64,000 bases of DNA from Flammeovirgaceae bacterium (lineage in GTDB: Bacteria; Bacteroidota; Bacteroidia; Cytophagales; Cyclobacteriaceae). Location: positions 1,295,001-1,359,000 of the forward strand of contig CP054185.1 of NCBI GenBank assembly GCA_015180985.1, written 5' to 3'. Made by a program: the position numbers and the translations under genes. Positions 61,499 to 64,000 of this stretch are shown piece after piece. Below the pieces are notes generated by a model. The model ran no database searches. It was given only the letters and a program-made list of their open reading frames with translations, and was not told the origin of the DNA. The first letter of the stretch is position 1. The number at the start of each line of letters is the position of its first letter.

Positions 61499-62941
61499 AT
61501 GCAAAAAATTCTGAATTACATTAATGGCGAGTTGGTTGAACCGGTCTCCGGTAAATACCTTGACAACTATAACCCGGCCGAGGGCAAGGTGTACAGCCTG
61601 GTACCTGATTCAGCTACAGCAGATGTAAATAATGCCGTTGAAGCAGCACAGCAATCGTTCGAAGCCTGGGCCACCATGCCCGTTGAAAAGCGCTCGGCCA
61701 CTCTGCAGAAAATTGCCGATTTGATTGACCGCGACCTGGATAAACTGGCGCTGGCCGAAAGTATTGATCAGGGCAAGCCGGTTAAACTGGCCAAAGCCGT
61801 GGACATTCCGCGCGCGTCATCCAATATGCGCTTCTTTGCCACGGGCGCCATTCATTTTGCTTCCGAAGCGCATGTTACCGGAAACGAAGCCGTAAACTAC
61901 ACGTTGCGCACGCCCGTTGGTGTGGCCGGATGTATTTCGCCATGGAACCTGCCGTTGTACCTGTTTACCTGGAAAATTGCACCGGCCCTGGCGGCAGGCT
62001 GCACGGTAGTGGCCAAACCTTCGGAACTTACCCCGATGACAGCTTATTTATTCTCGCAACTTTGCATGGAGGCCGGTTTGCCGAAAGGCGTACTCAACAT
62101 TGTGCATGGCCTTGGTCCCAAAGCCGGGCAGGCTATTATTGAGCATCCGGGTGTTCCGGCTATTTCGTTTACGGGTGGAACAGTTACCGGTAAAAAGATT
62201 GCTGCAACGGCCGCGCCCATGTTTAAAAAGCTTTCGCTGGAACTGGGCGGAAAAAATCCCAATATTGTTTTTGCCGATTGCAGTTTCGAACAGGCTGTGC
62301 GCACGTCTGTTCAGTCGTCCTTCTTCAACCAGGGCGAGATTTGTTTGTGCGGCTCCCGCATTTTTGTTGAACGCAGTTTGTACGATAGGTTCGTTACGGA
62401 ATTTGTGAAGCTGACCCAAGAATTGGTGGTGGGCGATCCGCTGGAAGAAATGACACGAGTAGGCGCGCTTGTTTCAGAGGCACACATGAACAAGGTGCTT
62501 TCGTACATTGAACTGGCAAAAGAAGAAGGCGGAAAAATTGTAACCGGAGGAAAACAGGTAAAACTCAGTGGTCACTGTGCCAACGGATACTTTGTTGAAC
62601 CTACAGTGATTACCGGGTTGAATGAACAATGCCGCACCAACCAGGAAGAAATTTTCGGACCGATAGTTACCATTATGCCGTTCAATACCGAGGATGAAGT
62701 TATAGGATATGCCAACAGCACACCCTATGGGTTATCGGCCACCCTCTGGACGGAAAACCTGACACAGGCCCACCGCGTGGCAGCACGGGTAAAAAGCGGC
62801 ATCATCTGGATAAACTGCTGGCTCTTCCGCGACCTGCGTACGCCCTTTGGCGGCATGAAGCAAAGCGGGGTAGGGCGCGAGGGCGGCTGGGAAGCACTGC
62901 GCTTTTTTACCGAGGCGAAGAATGTGTGTATTAAGCTATAA
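61499..62941 (+). CDS. Aldehyde dehydrogenase, 2-aminomuconate semialdehyde dehydrogenase-like
   Basis: A 480-residue NAD-dependent aldehyde dehydrogenase of the ALDH8/hydroxymuconic-semialdehyde type. Catalytic Glu248 (LSLELGGKNPN) and Cys282 (GEICLCGS) are present at the standard 34-residue spacing, and the oxyanion Asn lies in SPWNLPLYL. In kynurenine degradation such an enzyme oxidises 2-aminomuconate 6-semialdehyde, so it would act after HaaO and a decarboxylase (ACMSD) that is not in this window. The start is ATG 61499 (MQKILNYINGELVEP), one base after the toxin stop. It overlaps the end of the convergent ATPase gene by 11 bases. Confidence 0.92.
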   Translation: MQKILNYINGELVEPVSGKYLDNYNPAEGKVYSLVPDSATADVNNAVEAAQQSFEAWATMPVEKRSATLQKIADLIDRDLDKLALAESIDQGKPVKLAKAVDIPRASSNMRFFATGAIHFASEAHVTGNEAVNYTLRTPVGVAGCISPWNLPLYLFTWKIAPALAAGCTVVAKPSELTPMTAYLFSQLCMEAGLPKGVLNIVHGLGPKAGQAIIEHPGVPAISFTGGTVTGKKIAATAAPMFKKLSLELGGKNPNIVFADCSFEQAVRTSVQSSFFNQGEICLCGSRIFVERSLYDRFVTEFVKLTQELVVGDPLEEMTRVGALVSEAHMNKVLSYIELAKEEGGKIVTGGKQVKLSGHCANGYFVEPTVITGLNEQCRTNQEEIFGPIVTIMPFNTEDEVIGYANSTPYGLSATLWTENLTQAHRVAARVKSGIIWINCWLFRDLRTPFGGMKQSGVGREGGWEALRFFTEAKNVCIKL

Positions 62942-64000
62942 CGGACAGATCCCTCCAGTTTGTTACCACGAACGATTGCCAGTTGTACGATTCGTCACCG
63001 CCATAGACAAGGATTTTCTTCGACTTCGGGTTTAGTTTGTTCCAAAAGCGTAAACCTTTAAAATGCTCATCGTTTGCTGTTAAGCCCGATTTAATTTCTA
63101 CAGCAACAGGTTCGGGATTCGATTCAATAATTACATCAAGTTCATGGCCGCTTACATCACGCCAGTAAAATAAGTTGCTCCGCAAGCCTTGGTTAAACCG
63201 GCTCTTTAATAATTCATTAATAATGAAATTTTCGAAAAGCGCCCCACGCATGGCGTGGTACAACAGGGCATCGGCTGACTCTATTCCAAGCAGGTAGCTG
63301 GCCAGTCCGGTATCGTAAAAGTAAAGTTTGGGTGATTTAACGATTCTTTTAGAGTAGTTTTTATAATAGGGTTGCAGGAGGTGCACAATGTAACTGGCTT
63401 GCATAACCGATAACCACGATTGGGCTGTTTTGTGATCAATGCCGCACTCCATGGCCAGGTTGCTCAGGTTTACCTGTTGCCCGATGCGTGCAGCACATAA
63501 GAACATAAACCGTTGAAATGTTGCAAGATCGGTAATGTTTTTAATCTGCCTGACATCCCGTTCAATGTACGTGCGCACATAGGCAGGAAACCAGAATTTT
63601 TCATCAACACCTTCATAGGTAACAGGCGGATAACCGCCCCGGTAAATCAGATTATTTAGTTCTATCGGATACTGATGGATTGCTTTAAGTTCGGTATAAC
63701 TGAAAGGGAGTAAATCAAGGTAACCAATTCGTCCGGCAAGACTTTGTGTTATTTTTTCCAGCATAAGAAAATTATTCGAGCCCGACAGGATAAATTTACC
63801 CCGCTCGCTACTTTCGTCCAGTACCTGCTGCAGGTAGTTAAATAATTCAGGTACCCGTTGTGCCTCGTCAATAATTGCACCGGCATTGTAGTGGTGCAAA
63901 AACCCCCTTGGATCATCCGCGGCCCGTTGTTGAATTTCCGGATTCTCCAACGAGACGTAACGTTTAGTGGAAAACACCGCTTTTGCCAACGTGGATTTGC
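62931..64000 (-). CDS. AAA ATPase with DUF4143, 5' end outside window
   Basis: Only the C-terminal part is present; the gene runs off the right edge. The last bases still encode the end of the Walker A motif (KST, then LAKAV). Walker B is AIIDEAQRVPEL, sensor-like residues sit in FILSGSNNFLMLE, and a C-terminal DUF4143 domain (about the last 200 residues) ends in VAVEIKSG and FWNKLNP. These proteins are common, often multi-copy ATPases of unknown role, sometimes linked with mobile regions. The overlap with the convergent aldehyde dehydrogenase gene is 11 bases. The start codon is not in the window. Confidence 0.88.
   Translation of the reverse strand, partial: KSTLAKAVFSTKRYVSLENPEIQQRAADDPRGFLHHYNAGAIIDEAQRVPELFNYLQQVLDESSERGKFILSGSNNFLMLEKITQSLAGRIGYLDLLPFSYTELKAIHQYPIELNNLIYRGGYPPVTYEGVDEKFWFPAYVRTYIERDVRQIKNITDLATFQRFMFLCAARIGQQVNLSNLAMECGIDHKTAQSWLSVMQASYIVHLLQPYYKNYSKRIVKSPKLYFYDTGLASYLLGIESADALLYHAMRGALFENFIINELLKSRFNQGLRSNLFYWRDVSGHELDVIIESNPEPVAVEIKSGLTANDEHFKGLRFWNKLNPKSKKILVYGGDESYNWQSFVVTNWRDLSVIA

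Noticed and set aside
62931-64000. DUF4143 ATPase as sign of a mobile element
   Set aside because: Such genes are widespread on ordinary chromosomes; no integrase, repeats or tRNA were seen nearby.

Overview
The window is a piece of a Bacteroidota chromosome, most likely from the order Cytophagales or a close relative. Four things point there. It carries the type IX secretion genes porU and porV side by side. At least ten putative promoters match the Bacteroidota -7 box TAnnTTTG. It has an Oar-like TonB-dependent receptor with a carboxypeptidase-regulatory N-domain, and a kynurenine pathway of the kind common in that phylum. Genes are densely packed on both strands. I see no tRNA, insertion sequence, prophage or CRISPR array.

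Layout. 1-2100: the 3' part of a 23S rRNA gene, a 5S rRNA gene and its terminator, with a small hairpin repeat on either side of the 5S gene. 2198-9369 (minus): a five-gene run of MBL hydrolase, phosphatidylserine synthase, PorU sortase, PorV and an M16-like protein that has lost its catalytic motif. 9426-16002 (plus): a DAO-family flavoenzyme, an exported PD40/beta-barrel protein, YicC, and an Nramp-fold transporter lacking the usual metal ligands. 16158-20063: a serine hydrolase, a ureohydrolase-like protein with two metal ligands replaced, and an nqrF gene without the other nqr genes. 20155-22875 (minus): a methionine-branch operon (trans-sulfuration enzyme and homoserine dehydrogenase) behind a SAM-I riboswitch with promoter and terminator.

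22936-34600: exported Pcm, a membrane-anchored protein with a double CCxC motif, a TPR-CHAT putative protease, DinB and FabG (minus), dihydrolipoyl dehydrogenase, two tiny overlapping membrane-protein genes that look like a tandem duplication, an all-TPR protein of 1158 residues, and a secreted nuclease. 34690-39063: a Lys-rich exported protein, DeoC, a GapN-like aldehyde dehydrogenase without the general-base Glu, acylphosphatase and a beta-CASP nuclease. 39071-45681 (minus): an unknown protein, an FMN glutamate-synthase-like protein, a POTRA/beta-barrel protein and an M14 carboxypeptidase. 45882-51602: a surface operon of TonB receptor, DUF4397 lipoprotein and two-domain fasciclin lipoprotein, ended by a strong terminator. 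51631-53061: an MltF-like lytic transglycosylase.

53058-62941: two divergent transcription units for tryptophan/kynurenine catabolism. The minus unit has HaaO, a GH172 (DUF2961) glycosidase, KynU, Kmo and an exported unknown. The plus unit has an SDR, an OmpA/PD40 protein, a toxin-antitoxin pair and an aminomuconate-semialdehyde-type dehydrogenase. The right edge cuts an AAA/DUF4143 ATPase.

Most of the window is ordinary housekeeping and envelope biology. The parts I find least explained are the TPR-CHAT/double-CCxC pair, the twin micro membrane proteins, and several family members (Nramp, ureohydrolase, M16, aldehyde dehydrogenase) whose active-site residues are visibly replaced.
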